From JACVCS01 sp038328575 (GTDB lineage Bacteria; Planctomycetota; Phycisphaerae; Phycisphaerales; UBA1924): a stretch of 17,432 nucleotides of DNA. Under the pieces are notes generated by a model. It saw only the letters and a list, made by a program, of their open reading frames with translations, was not told where the DNA came from and did not search any database. Numbering within the stretch: the stretch's first letter is position 1; each line of letters starts with the position of its first letter. The position numbers and the translations under genes were made by a program. Positions 6,804 through 14,250 of the stretch are shown in pieces. The stretch is from the NCBI GenBank assembly GCA_038328575.1, contig JBBQMD010000057.1, positions 1-17,432 of the forward strand, written 5' to 3'.

Positions 6804-7295
6804 ATGGAGTACCTGTTATTCTGGGGTTTCGGCTTGATGGCCCTCGGCGTGTTGCTCATGGTCATCGATATCTTCGTCCCCACCGCAGGCGTGCTCTCGG
6901 TCAGCGCCCTGGCGATCAGCATCGCGGGCGCCGTGTCCTTGTGGAACCACTCCGCGATGTTCGGCCTCATCGGCACCGGCCTGATCATCTTCGGCGGGCC
7001 GACGTTGTTCTTTGTCGGCCTGAACCTCATGCCGCACACGCCCTTGGGGCGCAAGCTCGTGCTGGGGTCTGAGGATCCCGGCGCCGATCGCGCTCCGCCA
7101 CTAGCGGATCCCATGCTTGCGCTCATCGGCCAGGAGGGCGTGGTAACCACCGACCTGCGCCCGGTGGGCACGGTGCGGATCGAGAACGTGAAGTACGACG
7201 CGCTGGCCGAGAGCACGATGGTGCGGGCGGGCGAGCGCGTGCGTGTCGTCTCGATCGCCGACGGCGGAACCGTGAAGGTCCGGCCCATCGTCTGA
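6804..7295 (+). CDS. Short NfeD-like membrane protein
   Basis: Protein of 163 residues. The ATG at 6804 gives MEYLLFWGFGLMALGVLLMV, a direct start into the first membrane helix. A GTG 39 bases upstream would add a polar, implausible lead. Three hydrophobic segments span about 2-80. They contain the IDIFVPTAGVLSVSALAISIAGAVSL pattern typical of NfeD membrane domains (residues about 18-43, quoted in part). The second half is a soluble OB-fold: GQEGVVTTDLRPVGTVRI near 110-127 and ERVRVVSIADGGTVKVRPI at the end. It lacks the protease domain, like the short class of NfeD proteins. Directly following the full-length nfeD, it may form part of the same membrane complex. No Shine-Dalgarno sequence is present. 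Confidence 0.9.
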   Translation: MEYLLFWGFGLMALGVLLMVIDIFVPTAGVLSVSALAISIAGAVSLWNHSAMFGLIGTGLIIFGGPTLFFVGLNLMPHTPLGRKLVLGSEDPGADRAPPLADPMLALIGQEGVVTTDLRPVGTVRIENVKYDALAESTMVRAGERVRVVSIADGGTVKVRPIV

Positions 7296-7332
7296 CCGGA
7301 CCCGCCCACGACTTCATCGGGCCGGCCCGTGA

Positions 7333-7338
7333 TACGCT
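7333..7338 (+). promoter_or_regulatory. -10-like box (TACGCT), leaderless start of Nudix gene
   Basis: TACGCT ends 5 bases before the ATG at 7344. No Shine-Dalgarno sequence or clear -35 box is seen. The context (GATACGCT) resembles that in front of lysS (GATACGAT). Confidence 0.5.
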
Positions 7339-7343
7339 TGGTC

Positions 7344-7946
7344 ATGGGTGAAGCTGCGCCGGTGCTGCCATACAAGATCGCTTCGCTCTGCGACCTTCGA
7401 GACCGTGACGGGCGCGTGCTCCTGCTGCGCCGCGTGAAGCCCCCGAACCTCGACATGTGCTCGCCCATCGGCGGCAAGCTGGACATGCACACCGGCGAAT
7501 CACCAACCGAGAACGCCCAGCGCGAGATCCACGAGGAGGCCGGCATCCTCATCCCGCTGGACCGCATCATTCTCAGCGGCATGATCTCAGAGAAAGCCTT
7601 CGAGAGCCGCGCACACTGGCTCATCTTCTACTACCGAGTTCTGGGTGCCGTCGAAGTCGCGGCTCAGGACACGCGCGAGGGGCGGCTGGATTGGTTCCGA
7701 CCCGAAGAGATCGACAGTCTGCCCCTGCCCGAGTCCGATCGGCACATCATCTGGCCGCTCATCCGCACCCACGCGGCTGAGTTTGACGCCGGCCGCGCCA
7801 GTCGCCCGGCGTTCTTCAGCGTTCATATCGACTGCTCCGGCCCCGCCATGACCTGGACAGTCGAGCAGAGCGAGCTTTCAGGCCCCGGGCGGGCCGGCCT
7901 GCCTTGGAGCAGCGTCGAATCCATGATGAGTGCGATGGCGAAGTGA
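7344..7946 (+). CDS. Nudix hydrolase
   Basis: Protein of 200 residues, predicted to hydrolyse a nucleoside diphosphate linked to another group; the substrate cannot be read from the sequence. The Nudix box lies at about residues 43-67: GGKLDMHTGES...QREIHEEAGI. The REIHEE core with its metal-binding glutamates is intact. The segment between GG and the first conserved Glu is two residues longer than the GX5EX7REUXEEXGU consensus. The start is taken at ATG 7344; a GTG 15 bases upstream in the same frame would overlap the -10-like box. The C-terminal 60 residues after the Nudix fold are of no recognised type. The gene follows the short nfeD by 48 bases and may belong to the same unit or have its own promoter. 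Confidence 0.9.
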   Translation: MGEAAPVLPYKIASLCDLRDRDGRVLLLRRVKPPNLDMCSPIGGKLDMHTGESPTENAQREIHEEAGILIPLDRIILSGMISEKAFESRAHWLIFYYRVLGAVEVAAQDTREGRLDWFRPEEIDSLPLPESDRHIIWPLIRTHAAEFDAGRASRPAFFSVHIDCSGPAMTWTVEQSELSGPGRAGLPWSSVESMMSAMAK

Positions 7947-8041
7947 TGGATGTTGGTGCCCCCGCTTCACGCTGAACGTACCGTGTGTCGGTATTTGCCC
8001 CTGTTGGCCACGAGTTCCTTTGATCCCCTGACGGAGACCCC

Positions 8042-8644
8042 ATGATCCGGATGCACGCCGCTGTCGCTTCGATCGTCCTTGCCGCATCGATCTTCGGCGG
8101 CTGCCAGAGCCAGCGCTATCAGGCCCCGCCGCCCCCGGCCGCGGTGCGGGTGGACTCGCTGTACGACTTCAGCGGGCGCGTCGCGGAGGCGATCGCCGAT
8201 CGCATCGCGCAGGAGCCCAGAATCAAGAACTCGCCGCGCAAGGTCATCGTCGCGCTGGGCGAGCTTGAGAATCGCACCAAGGGCACCGAGACCGGCGACT
8301 TCATCACCATCCGCGAGCACCTGGCGGACCAGCTCACCAACTCTGATTTCTTTCGCAAGCAGGCGACGCTGGTCAAGGACCTGCGCCGCTTTGAGCGGTT
8401 GAAGGCCGAGTTCTCCGGCAGCAACCGCGGCAGCGGCGGCCTCATCCCCGACGAGACCGGCAACCGCATCTCAAACGCCATCACCTACGACCCCGCCGAT
8501 GTCTACGTCCTGGACGGCTACTTCGGCGAGCTGACGCGCTCCGGCGGCTCATTCTCCAGCTTCATGTTCCGCGCCACGCTGACACACGTGCAGACGGCTC
8601 AGGAGGTCTTCTCGCAGGCGTTCCGCTCCGACGAGGATCGCTGA
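8042..8644 (+). CDS. LpoB-like lipoprotein (copy 1)
   Basis: Protein of 200 residues. GGAG at 8033-8036 supports the ATG at 8042. The signal peptide ends in IFGGC, so Cys21 would be lipidated, with Gln at +2. After a Pro-rich linker, SLYDFSGRVAEAIADRI (about 39-55), VIVALGELENRTKG (about 69-82) and a later DVYVLDGYFGELTR (about 155-168) match the LpoB/COG3417 plan, in which E. coli has HYDWNGAM, LLVDSVNNRTNG and HYVLYSSASG. In E. coli LpoB is an outer-membrane lipoprotein that activates the peptidoglycan synthase PBP1B. The role here is inferred from family and from the COG3014 and YcfL-like neighbours. It is the first gene of an operon; the 95 bases upstream hold no other gene. Confidence 0.78.
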   Translation: MIRMHAAVASIVLAASIFGGCQSQRYQAPPPPAAVRVDSLYDFSGRVAEAIADRIAQEPRIKNSPRKVIVALGELENRTKGTETGDFITIREHLADQLTNSDFFRKQATLVKDLRRFERLKAEFSGSNRGSGGLIPDETGNRISNAITYDPADVYVLDGYFGELTRSGGSFSSFMFRATLTHVQTAQEVFSQAFRSDEDR

Positions 8645-8671
8645 TCAAGCGTCTGGCCCAAAGGGAATTGC

Positions 8672-9298
8672 GTGATCCTGACCGCGCTTGAGAACCTGCT
8701 GACCCACCGGCGCGCTGCCATCACCCGCTCCCTCATCGCGGCCAGCCTCTGCACGTTCGCGCTCTCCGCCGGCTGCGCCGGCCCCAGCCGCACCAGCACC
8801 TACGACTCCGCCGCGTTGCTCTCCTCTGCGGAATCTGTTCGCGAGGCCTTCGCGTCGAGCACGTTCCTGGCGGGTCGAAACGCTTCAAGCCCCGAGATCC
8901 GCCTGCTGGTGGACAAAATGGAGAACTTCTCCAGCGAGCGACTCACGCGCACCGACCAGCTTGCGACGGTGTGGCGCGTCGTTAGCGATGACGGCGTGCT
9001 CGAACTCCTCCGCCAGCGAAACGTGCGCGTCTACTTCGCCCCGCGCGATGACGACGCGATGGCCCGCGTGGTCGGCGCAAACTATCGCACCTGGTCTAGC
9101 CCGGATCGACCGACGCACATCCTCAACGCCCGCTTCAACTCGATCACGCGCGGGCAGTCGCTGGCCGGCTCGCTCACGGATCGGCGCGACGATGACTTTC
9201 TACTGAACTTCAACGTGATCGAGGACGCGACCGGCGCACAGCTCTGGAGTCACACCGCACGGTTCAGCCGCGCCAGCGTCGGCACGCAGGTGGATTGA
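8672..9298 (+). CDS. LpoB-like lipoprotein (divergent copy 2)
   Basis: Protein of 208 residues. A GTG start at 8672 is supported by AAGGGA at 8661-8666, five bases upstream. The signal peptide ends in LSAGC; Cys35 is the lipidation site, with Ala at +2. Segments resembling the LpoB fold are VREAFASSTFL (about 56-66), IRLLVDKMENFSSERL (74-89), and HILNARFNSITRG followed by FLLNFNVIEDATGAQLWSHT near the end, which recalls the 'Dxx(T)G-x-(I)W' C-terminus of LpoB. It differs strongly from copy 1, so this is ancient divergence rather than recent duplication. It lies 27 bases after copy 1 and 7 bases before the COG3014-like gene. The assignment is by pattern and less sure than for copy 1. Confidence 0.68.
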   Translation: MILTALENLLTHRRAAITRSLIAASLCTFALSAGCAGPSRTSTYDSAALLSSAESVREAFASSTFLAGRNASSPEIRLLVDKMENFSSERLTRTDQLATVWRVVSDDGVLELLRQRNVRVYFAPRDDDAMARVVGANYRTWSSPDRPTHILNARFNSITRGQSLAGSLTDRRDDDFLLNFNVIEDATGAQLWSHTARFSRASVGTQVD

Positions 9299-9305
9299 AC
9301 GAACG

Positions 9306-11210
9306 ATGAACCAGCCGACGCGCACACCGAGCCACGCGAGCCCGAGGCCCAGGGCCGGGCGCCGGACCAGTTCCGCGCCGCGCTCTTCTCGCACCATGCT
9401 CGCGCCGCTGGCACTGATGCTGCTGGCCATCTCATCCTGCGGCCCGCGCTCGCGCGACATGCAGTTGATCAACGATTCCAACCGCGCGGAGTTTGCCGAC
9501 GCGCGGATCGCCGCCAGCAACGACGCCCGGGCCTCCAACGATCGCGATCGACTCATGCACGACATGAACACGCTGATCGCGGCCATGGCCGACGGCGTCC
9601 CCGCCGCGGGCGAGGCCCCGGCCCGGCGCGTCTACGACACGCTCCGCACCGCCGGCATCAACGAAGGCAAGACGCTCGAAGCGTTCTTCACCACCGAAGA
9701 CTCCGCCCGCGTCTACAAGGGCGAGCCCTACGAACAGGCCATGTCGTTCTGCTACATCGGCCTCTTTGACGCCCTGAGCGCCGGCGGCACCGACTGGGGC
9801 AACCTGCGCGCCGGCGCCAACAACTCGCTCTTCACGCTGCGCGACTTCGCAACGCTCGACCTGAACGCCCAGCCACGCCAATCAACGGCGACCGACGCGC
9901 CGAACGATCGGCGTCGCCGCCCCCGCGATCGCGCGCGGCCCGAGCCCGCCCCCGGGCCGCACGCCGACAACTCGTCGCCCGCGCCCGTAGATCCCGGCGC
10001 TCCGCCCGCGCCGAGCAGCCCCACCATCGGCGCGCCGGTGCCCAGTGACTTCGCGCTCGGCTACGCCCTGCGCGCCATCGCCGCCCGCCAACTCAACGAG
10101 CCCGATGAGGTTCGCACCACCTGCGCCCAGCTCAAGCAGATCGATCCCGAGCTCGCCGGTCTGGCCGACATCATCCAGACCGGCTCATACAACACCGTCC
10201 TCCTCGTCGATTTCGGCATCGGCCCGGCGAAGATCGCCACCGGCGACGATCGCACAATCATCCGCTTTCAGGATCAGACGCCCAGCACACGCGACACGCT
10301 CATCGTGCAAGCCGGCGCATCGCGCGGCGAGTTCCCCGTCCTGCTTGACCTCAACGCGCTGGCCCGCCAAAGCCGCTGGACCAACCTCGAGCCCATGCGT
10401 CGCGCCAAAAGCCTGATCGGCACCGGCCTCATCGCGGCGGGCGCGGGCGCCGTGATCATCGGAAGTGGCGAGCGCTCCCAGGCCGCTCAGCTCGCTGGGA
10501 TCGGCGCGATCGCCGCGGGCCTCCTTCTGAAGGCCACCAGTTACGCCGACACGCGCCAGATCGATCTCATGCCGCAGCGTTTGTACATCGCGCTGCTTGA
10601 GCTTCCCGCGCCGGGCGGACCCGTCGAGCTTCAGGTGTCGCGATTCCCCGAGAGCCGCGTGGTGCTTCCCTTCGTGCCCACGCCACGCACGGACGTGTCG
10701 GGCGTTGCGAGGCTGCACTACGTGCGACTGCCCAGCGCCGCCGGCGCGTGGGCGACGCAGCCGGCGCAGTACTGGGGCGACGGCGTCGCGCCGCCCGATG
10801 CCCCGGGCATACCCGCCGCCGCGATCAACGCGCCGTACATCCTCGGCGGGCGCTGCGTTCGCACGCCCAGCGATACGGTCCTGGACTCGTATCACCGCGC
10901 CGGCATCCTCACCGAGATCATGTCCGCCAGCGCACTGGAACAGCTCTATCGCGACGAAGGCATCAAGCTCCTAGGCACCGGCCCCCACGACACGTTCATC
11001 GGTGCCCACATCCTCGAACGCGGCACCTGGCTCTTCTCGCCCCTGCCCGGCTCCACCGGCGCCGCTCGCGTCTACAACCAGCTTCACGCACCGTACGTGC
11101 CCCGTTCACCCCGCGTGCAACAGCTCAAAGCGCAGTACGCCCCGCTCATCAACCCCGCATCCGCGACGGCCGAATCCGCGAAAACACCCGCAGACAGAAA
11201 GGCCAACTGA
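9306..11210 (+). CDS. COG3014-like lipoprotein
   Basis: Protein of 634 residues. A long basic n-region leads to a hydrophobic core and LAISSC, with Cys45 as the lipid site; a later ATG at 9396 would give a more usual signal length. The N-terminal half is helical with TPR-like features (KGEPYEQAMSFCYIGLFDAL at about 138-157). A proline- and arginine-rich disordered insert spans about 189-246. The second half matches COG3014: the GIGPAKIA strand (304-311), a region with many small residues (370-412) that could be a membrane hairpin, then ADTRQIDLMPQRLYIA (414-429) and a short beta segment. The last 185 residues extend beyond the usual family. COG3014 proteins are uncharacterised but are known to cluster with LpoB and YcfL genes in Gammaproteobacteria. 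The stop overlaps the next start (TGATG). Confidence 0.75.
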   Translation: MNQPTRTPSHASPRPRAGRRTSSAPRSSRTMLAPLALMLLAISSCGPRSRDMQLINDSNRAEFADARIAASNDARASNDRDRLMHDMNTLIAAMADGVPAAGEAPARRVYDTLRTAGINEGKTLEAFFTTEDSARVYKGEPYEQAMSFCYIGLFDALSAGGTDWGNLRAGANNSLFTLRDFATLDLNAQPRQSTATDAPNDRRRRPRDRARPEPAPGPHADNSSPAPVDPGAPPAPSSPTIGAPVPSDFALGYALRAIAARQLNEPDEVRTTCAQLKQIDPELAGLADIIQTGSYNTVLLVDFGIGPAKIATGDDRTIIRFQDQTPSTRDTLIVQAGASRGEFPVLLDLNALARQSRWTNLEPMRRAKSLIGTGLIAAGAGAVIIGSGERSQAAQLAGIGAIAAGLLLKATSYADTRQIDLMPQRLYIALLELPAPGGPVELQVSRFPESRVVLPFVPTPRTDVSGVARLHYVRLPSAAGAWATQPAQYWGDGVAPPDAPGIPAAAINAPYILGGRCVRTPSDTVLDSYHRAGILTEIMSASALEQLYRDEGIKLLGTGPHDTFIGAHILERGTWLFSPLPGSTGAARVYNQLHAPYVPRSPRVQQLKAQYAPLINPASATAESAKTPADRKAN

Positions 11211-11656
11211 TGATCTTCACCAAAGCAAGCCCCCGCGTCTCCCGCCCTGCCGCACTCGTCGCCCTCGCGGCCCTCGCGTCCGCCGCGCTCACCGGCTGCG
11301 ACACGACCAAGGCCCCCTACCCCGGCTCGCCCGACGCGATCACCCGCGCGACCTATCCGGACGTCACTGTTGATGGCTCGCTGGAAGGCACCACCGCAGT
11401 TGACTATCCGTCGATCACCTTCACGCCCGGCACCGCGGACCGCCCCGCAAGCGTGAACGTGCCGATGCGTTCGCGCGCCGATTGGGACCAGGTTGTGATG
11501 TACCAGTTCCGCTGGTTTGACGCCCAAGGCCGACAAGTCGGTAGCAGCCAGTGGCGTAAGGAAGTGCTCCCGGCGCGGCGCAACGCTCAGCTCACCGCCA
11601 ACGCCCTGACCAGCGCCGCCATCGCCTGGCGACTTGACGTTCAACGCGGGCAGTGA
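11210..11656 (+). CDS. YcfL-like (DUF1425) lipoprotein
   Basis: Protein of 148 residues. The ATG overlaps the previous stop by one base and has AAAGG (11198-11202) seven bases upstream. The signal peptide ends in ALTGC; Cys30 would be lipidated, with Asp at +2. The C-terminal half carries the DUF1425/YcfL signature: a strand with VVMYQFRWFDAQGRQVG (about 98-114), then SSQWRKEVLPARRNAQL and an AIAWRLDVQ end. E. coli ycfL lies directly next to lpoB, and YcfL proteins are of unknown function. In the window it is fourth in the LpoB-like operon and translationally coupled to the COG3014-like gene, which supports a shared envelope role. The region between lipid site and domain (about 31-70) is a low-conservation linker. 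Confidence 0.8.
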   Translation: MIFTKASPRVSRPAALVALAALASAALTGCDTTKAPYPGSPDAITRATYPDVTVDGSLEGTTAVDYPSITFTPGTADRPASVNVPMRSRADWDQVVMYQFRWFDAQGRQVGSSQWRKEVLPARRNAQLTANALTSAAIAWRLDVQRGQ

Positions 11657-11784
11657 GCGGAGATCGCAGTCGCGAGTTGAGAGACGCGAGTGGAGATGCA
11701 GTTTCAGATGTTGCAGCGCCTTCGCTTGTTGCTCAGGGTCCAGTACTCATCGTCAGATCATCCCGCCTTTCCGGATTTACTCCC

Positions 11785-13704
11785 ATGCGCACCACCATCG
11801 CCCTGTCGCTTCTCCTCGCCACCGGCATGCTGACGCCGGCCTCCTTCGCCCAGAAGCCCGACAACGAGCCCACGCCCGCGGCCCCTGTGCCCATGATCAA
11901 CCAGGAAGACATCGGCAAATGGGCCAAGGCCTACCAGCGCGCCGGGCGACCCAAGACGCTCATCCTTGTCGGCTGGGAGGGCTCTCTCTCGCCCAACAAA
12001 ACTGTGCTGGAGTTTCTCGAGCCGGATGCCAACGGCGTGAGCGAGCGTTTCCGGGCCGCGCTCTCGCGCGTGCTTGCGCAGCCGGAGATCCGCTTCCGCG
12101 AGATTGACCCGATGGCCACCAGCGAGATGCGCGCCCGCCTCAGCGGCGCGCTCGCGCAACGATCCGAACGCGCAGGCATTGACCTTCTGGCGAACACCGC
12201 CGATGCCGAGCTGGTCATTCTCCTCAAGCTCCACGGCCCGCGCGGCGGCGTGCCCACCTCCGTCGTCTTTCAGCCCCTGGACTACTCGCAGGGCATGCGT
12301 CTGCGCCCGCTCCCGCCGATCGACTGGGCCAGCAAGGGCTACGGCATCGACGATCAAACCATCGTCGATAACGTACACCAGATCGCCAAGCGCTTCATCG
12401 ATGATTACCACCGCTTCGTCGTCGTCGCCGCAGAGGGGCGCGATTACACGCTCCGAGTCTTCGGGCTCTCAAGCGACTTGCTGCCCTTGGCGCGCCGCGC
12501 GCTGAAGGCGATGGCGAGCGTTGACAACTTCCAGGACGCCAACGTCAGCGTCGGCGCCGACGACTCCATGGCGGAGTTTGAGATCGGCTTCCGCGGCTCG
12601 CCGGGCGATTTCCGCGAGGCCGTGCAGCAAACGCTCGCATCCATCTCCCCCGGGCTCGAAGCCGTGCCGTTCAAGGGCGAGGGCGGCACGCTCAACATCC
12701 GCGTCAAAGGCGGCGGGCGCGCCAGCACACCGCCATCCGCGACGGCGCGCGATCAAGCATGCGATCGCGAGATCATGGATTCTGCATCCGCGCAAGGCAT
12801 CACGCTACGCAGCGAACTGAAAACACTCTACGAACGCCGCGGCTCGCCCCGCGTCGCTGTGCTCATCAATCGCTCGCCCGCGACGACGCGCGAGGTCGCT
12901 GCCACCAGCAACATCGCTCGCCCCACCGGCGGCAGCGCCGGGGGTGACGTGTTCGTCGTGCAGAACAATCAATCCGCGGCCCCGGAGATCGAGGGCGCTC
13001 TCTTCAGCTCAATCCGTCAGCTTGATCGCACGAATCTGGACCTTGAATCTCGCATGTACGAGCGGCTCGGCACGCAACTGCTAAACTTTCGCAGGGCCGA
13101 CGCCGCCGAAGTGCGAGCCGTGGTCTCACGCCAGTCCACCGGCGTCGTCGTCTCTGGCGACGAAATGCTTCGCTCGTTGCGTGAGGCCAACGTCGCCGAT
13201 ATCTTCATCATCGGTCGCGGCAGCGTCGAGCCCGTCGGCGAGGGCATGTTCCAGACCGGCTGGGCCTTCCGCGTTGTGCAAGCCGATGGCCGCCTGCTCG
13301 CAACCGCCAGCGGCCTGAAGGGCACCATCGCCGCCTCGCTAGGCACCGGCGTTATCGATGCCCTGGCCGATCAGGCCCTGGGCCGCCTGCTCTGCGAAGT
13401 CCTCTCAGAATGGCGCGAGCCGACCCGCGCCACCCTCACCGTCCGCGGCACCCTGTCCACCGCCGATTGGCAGTCATTTTCCAAGGCCCTGAGCACGACC
13501 AACCCCGGCCTGGGCATCCGCGTCGTCGGCGAGCCCGAGCTTCGTCTGGCCGGGAGCGATGCCGGCGCGACCATCACGCTCGCGCACGCGTGTTCTCCTG
13601 AAGAGCTGCGCGCCGAGCTTGATCGGTTGAACGCGACGCTGCCCTTCCGCATCCAGTTGGAAGCAGCCGCCAAAGACGCGTTGGTCTATCGCATCGCCCG
13701 CTGA
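11785..13704 (+). CDS. Secreted protein built as a duplicated two-domain module
   Basis: Protein of 639 residues. The frame is open back to 11653, but the ATG at 11785 gives a clear signal peptide (MRTTIALSLLLATGMLTPAS, then FAQ) with cleavage likely after Ala22. No Shine-Dalgarno sequence is visible. The rest divides into two similar halves. Each begins with a domain resembling the LpoB/CsgG/FlgT type: KTLILVGWEG...AELVILLKLHG at 57-150, and PRVAVLINRS...ADIFIIGRGS at 355-480. Each ends with a repeat of beta-alpha-beta character: YTLRVFGLSSDLL...LNIRV at 221-307, and ATLTVRGTLSTAD...LVYRI at 549-637. A Ser/Thr/Gly-rich linker separates them. No catalytic motif was seen. It lies 128 bases after the YcfL-like gene and may be the operon's last member or have its own promoter. 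Confidence 0.75.
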   Translation: MRTTIALSLLLATGMLTPASFAQKPDNEPTPAAPVPMINQEDIGKWAKAYQRAGRPKTLILVGWEGSLSPNKTVLEFLEPDANGVSERFRAALSRVLAQPEIRFREIDPMATSEMRARLSGALAQRSERAGIDLLANTADAELVILLKLHGPRGGVPTSVVFQPLDYSQGMRLRPLPPIDWASKGYGIDDQTIVDNVHQIAKRFIDDYHRFVVVAAEGRDYTLRVFGLSSDLLPLARRALKAMASVDNFQDANVSVGADDSMAEFEIGFRGSPGDFREAVQQTLASISPGLEAVPFKGEGGTLNIRVKGGGRASTPPSATARDQACDREIMDSASAQGITLRSELKTLYERRGSPRVAVLINRSPATTREVAATSNIARPTGGSAGGDVFVVQNNQSAAPEIEGALFSSIRQLDRTNLDLESRMYERLGTQLLNFRRADAAEVRAVVSRQSTGVVVSGDEMLRSLREANVADIFIIGRGSVEPVGEGMFQTGWAFRVVQADGRLLATASGLKGTIAASLGTGVIDALADQALGRLLCEVLSEWREPTRATLTVRGTLSTADWQSFSKALSTTNPGLGIRVVGEPELRLAGSDAGATITLAHACSPEELRAELDRLNATLPFRIQLEAAAKDALVYRIAR

Positions 13705-13714
13705 GGCCACGCGA

Positions 13715-14125
13715 TCACGTCTCGTCGTCGCGCCAGACCTTCTCGACCACGCCGCTGGGTCCGAAGCGGATAGATACGTTCGAGTTCTGCACGTCGGTGT
13801 CGCTTCCGCCGAAGACAAACAGGATGTAGCCGCGGCTCTCTTTGACGCGAGTGGAGCTGTATCGCCACACCTCGCCCCCGGATTCGAGCTTGCTCTTGCT
13901 GTTGGGCGTGCCTAGGGCAACGGTCACGTCGTCGCGCGTGGAGACCCCCGCGCGGATCGAGTCGAGCATCTCGGCGCTGACGAACGTGCCGGTGGTGGTG
14001 GTGTTCGACGTCCGGCCCGCGAGGCACCCGCCCAGGGTCAGTGCCCCCGCGATCGCCATCGCGCACACGCCGATACGAATCACACGCCCCGACGCCACCC
14101 ACCTCGTGAATAACCTCGTCTGCAT
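13715..14125 (-). CDS. BamE/SmpA-like lipoprotein
   Basis: Protein of 136 residues. The start at 14125 is fixed by CAGGAG on the minus strand, seven bases before the ATG; longer readings lack this. The signal peptide ends in LTLGGC, with Cys34 as the lipid site and Leu at +2. The domain after it has the SmpA/OmlA (BamE) outline: a GTFVSAEMLDSIRAGVSTRDDV helix-turn pattern (about 46-67, quoted in part), LGTP (71-74), and then GGEVWRYSSTR (83-93). It ends with VSIRFGPSGVVEKVW. BamE is a small lipoprotein of the outer-membrane protein assembly complex, but many SmpA-domain proteins do other things, so the precise role is open. The gene converges on the secreted-protein gene with ten bases between stops. 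Confidence 0.83.
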   Translation of the reverse strand: MQTRLFTRWVASGRVIRIGVCAMAIAGALTLGGCLAGRTSNTTTTGTFVSAEMLDSIRAGVSTRDDVTVALGTPNSKSKLESGGEVWRYSSTRVKESRGYILFVFGGSDTDVQNSNVSIRFGPSGVVEKVWRDDET

Positions 14126-14239
14126 TGACCCGCTCCTGAAAGTTTCGTGCGCCGAGTGCGTCCGCCAGTGGCTCCGCGAGTCTACCAGCGGCCCGCGTTC
14201 ACGCTTCACTCATCTGCACAACCTCGAACGGAACTCACC

Positions 14240-14245
14240 TATCAT
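14240..14245 (+). promoter_or_regulatory. -10-like box (TATCAT), leaderless start of TonB-like gene
   Basis: TATCAT ends 5 bases before the ATG at 14251, with no Shine-Dalgarno sequence. The box is close to the general -10 consensus. No -35 match was seen 16-18 bases upstream. Confidence 0.5.
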
Positions 14246-14250
14246 CCATC

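Noticed and set aside
8160..8290. Frequent GATC/CGATCG sites, considered as a structured repeat or HIP1-like element.
   Set aside because: They are scattered within codons in GC-rich genes with no regular spacing; no count against expectation was possible.
11653..11784. GTG at 11653 overlapping the YcfL-like stop as start of the secreted protein.
   Set aside because: It would put 44 residues ahead of a clear signal peptide that starts at 11785.
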